This document shows positions 5,928 through 7,275 of a stretch of 7,275 nt of DNA, piece by piece. This DNA comes from Phycisphaeraceae bacterium (GTDB lineage: Bacteria; Planctomycetota; Phycisphaerae; Phycisphaerales; Phycisphaeraceae). The stretch is from the NCBI GenBank assembly GCA_020851395.1, contig JADZCW010000296.1:1-7275 (forward strand), read 5' to 3'. The position numbers and the translations under genes were made by a program. The stretch's first letter is position 1. Every line of letters starts with the position of its first letter. The notes beneath the pieces are model-generated. The model saw nothing but the letters and a program-made list of their open reading frames with translations. It was not told the DNA's origin and did not search any database.

Positions 5928-7275
5928 ATGGCGAAGCGACGTAATGGCAACGGGAACGGCAATGGCCGACGGCATACGACGCAGGCGTCGGTGGATCAGG
6001 CCGTCAAGAGCATCTGCGACATCATGCGGCGTGGCAACTGCGCCGGTGCGATGCAGTACGTGCCCGAACTGACTTGGATTCTCTTCCTTCGCATCCTTGA
6101 CGAGAAGGAGCACCGCGAGGAGCAGGAGGCCGAGGCTCTAGGCGTTCCTTTCCGAGCTTCGCTGGAATCACCATGCCGCTGGCGCGACTGGGGGTCGCCG
6201 CCAGAGACGTTGCCAGAGGGTCAGACGAACAAGCGGGTGGAGCTTCAGAACGCGCCGCAGAACGCCTTGTTCAACTTCATCAACATGGAGTTGCTGCCGC
6301 GCCTGAAAGGCCTGAAGAACCGGCCTGACGCCACGCCGCGACAGAAGGTCATCAGCGAGATCATGACCGGCGTCGAGCGAGTCCGCATCGACACCGAGCG
6401 GAACTTCCTCGATGTGCTGGACAAGGTGCATCAGCTCACGACCGAGGCCATCGACCCGACGCACGTCTTTACACTCTCGCAGGTCTACGAAGGGCTGCTG
6501 CTGAAGATGGGCGAGAAGGGTAACGACGGCGGCCAGTTCTTCACGCCGCGACAGGTCATCAAGGCGATGGTGCAGGTGATCGATCCCACCGTCGATGACA
6601 TGGTGTATGACCCCGGCTGCGGCACGGGCGGGTTCCTTGCCCAGAGCTTCGAGCACATCAAGGCCAACCTGGGCCACGACGCCAGGGCCGAGCAGTTGGA
6701 GACGCTCAAGCAGCGAACGTTCTGGGGCCGCGAGAAAGAGAACCTCATCTACCCCATTGCGCTGGCGAACCTCGTCCTCCATGGGGTAGACAAACCGAAC
6801 CTCTGGCACGGCAACACGCTCACCGGCCGAGAGACCTACGGCGGGCTGTTCGACGGCGCACCGCAGACGTTTGACGTGATCCTGACCAACCCGCCCTTCG
6901 GCGGGAAGGAAGGCAAGGAAGCCCAGACCAACTTCGACTACAAGACCGGCGCCACGCAGACACTATTTCTCCAGCACGTCATCCGGTCGCTGCGAGAAGG
7001 CGGGCGGTGCGGCATCGTCCTGGATGAAGGCCTTCTGTTTCGCACGAACCAGGATGCCTTCACCAAGACCAAGCGGAAGCTGCTGGACGAATGCGACCTG
7101 TGGTGCGTGGTAAGCCTGCCCGCCGGAGTGTTCACCGCCGCCGGGGCTGGCGTGAAGACGAACCTGCTCTTCTTTACCAAGGGGCAGCCCACGCGGAGGA
7201 TCTGGTACTACGACCTGACGGACATCAAGGTCCGCAAGAAGACACCACTGACGCTCAAGCACTTTGAAGACTTCA
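5928..7275 (+). CDS. hsdM: Type I RM DNA adenine methyltransferase subunit (HsdM), 3' truncated by window edge
   Basis: Transfers a methyl group from S-adenosylmethionine to adenine N6 in the target set by HsdS. It is open from ATG 5928 to the window edge, 449 whole codons without a stop; family members are usually somewhat longer, so the gene continues to the right. After a basic Asn-Gly leader (NGNGNGNG, residues 6-13) comes the HsdM N-terminal helical domain (about 18-160). Then come GGQFFTPRQ (201-209), SAM-binding motif I DPGCGTGGF (228-236), catalytic motif IV NPPF (321-324) and the region typical of the family C-terminal to it (GRCGIVLDEG, LPAGVFTAAGAGVKTNLLFF). It starts 3 bases after the hsdS stop. 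GGGAG at 5912-5916 is 11 nt upstream, slightly far, so expression may rely on coupling. No lesions are seen. Confidence 0.96.
   Translation, partial: MAKRRNGNGNGNGRRHTTQASVDQAVKSICDIMRRGNCAGAMQYVPELTWILFLRILDEKEHREEQEAEALGVPFRASLESPCRWRDWGSPPETLPEGQTNKRVELQNAPQNALFNFINMELLPRLKGLKNRPDATPRQKVISEIMTGVERVRIDTERNFLDVLDKVHQLTTEAIDPTHVFTLSQVYEGLLLKMGEKGNDGGQFFTPRQVIKAMVQVIDPTVDDMVYDPGCGTGGFLAQSFEHIKANLGHDARAEQLETLKQRTFWGREKENLIYPIALANLVLHGVDKPNLWHGNTLTGRETYGGLFDGAPQTFDVILTNPPFGGKEGKEAQTNFDYKTGATQTLFLQHVIRSLREGGRCGIVLDEGLLFRTNQDAFTKTKRKLLDECDLWCVVSLPAGVFTAAGAGVKTNLLFFTKGQPTRRIWYYDLTDIKVRKKTPLTLKHFEDF

Noticed and set aside
6168..6809. Minus-strand ORF of 213 codons opposite hsdM
   Set aside because: The plus strand here encodes the HsdM N-terminal domain and motif I, so the opposite ORF is a shadow.
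1..7275. CRISPR array, tRNA or rRNA genes, IS terminal repeats
   Set aside because: No regularly spaced repeats, cloverleaf sequences or transposase genes were found; the only longer repeat is the HsdR tail pair.

Overview
This window is a GC-rich bacterial segment holding a nearly complete type I restriction-modification (RM) locus next to the wreckage of a mobile element. Every gene lies on the + strand. Codons in most genes end strongly in G or C: by hand count 22 of 25 codons near the hsdR end and 60 of 73 in the first half of hsdS. Together with the dense packing, this fits a high-GC soil, aquatic or metagenomic bacterium. The sequence does not let me name a phylum.

Layout. Positions 21-881 encode a tyrosine recombinase with all catalytic residues. 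It lacks the usual N-terminal core-binding domain, carries a Pro/Ser-rich leader instead, and ends in what looks like the second half of an XRE-type repressor. Positions 882-1083 hold no recognisable gene but contain a good promoter-like element. Positions 1084-1289 hold a broken excisionase-like helix-turn-helix gene with a frameshift and an internal stop. It still has a fine ribosome binding site and overlaps the next gene. Then come hsdR (1276-3660, helicase/nuclease subunit), a dinD homologue (3681-4541), a 41-codon mini-ORF (4534-4659), hsdS (4656-5924, specificity subunit) and hsdM (from 5928, running off the right edge, adenine methylase subunit).

How the genes work together. HsdM and HsdS would form the sequence-specific methyltransferase. 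Adding HsdR gives the translocating restriction enzyme. DinD is a RecA-linked DNA-damage protein family. The genes are spaced by 20 nt or less, or overlap, so they probably form one transcript in the unusual order R-dinD-mini-S-M.

The most interesting point is the mini-ORF. It is a near copy (32 of 37 residues) of the C-terminal tail of HsdR, exactly 999 bp downstream of the original. It has its own Shine-Dalgarno sequence, overlaps the dinD stop and overlaps the hsdS start as ATGA. The hsdR-attached tail and dinD share a lower GC3 (about 60 %), while the mini-ORF matches the hsdR body (84 %). This suggests that a roughly 1-kb dinD cassette inserted into the 3' end of hsdR, restored that end with its own version, and left the original tail as a stand-alone small gene. 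Other points are the integrase-XRE fusion, the decayed regulator gene and a second target-recognition domain in hsdS with foreign codon use.
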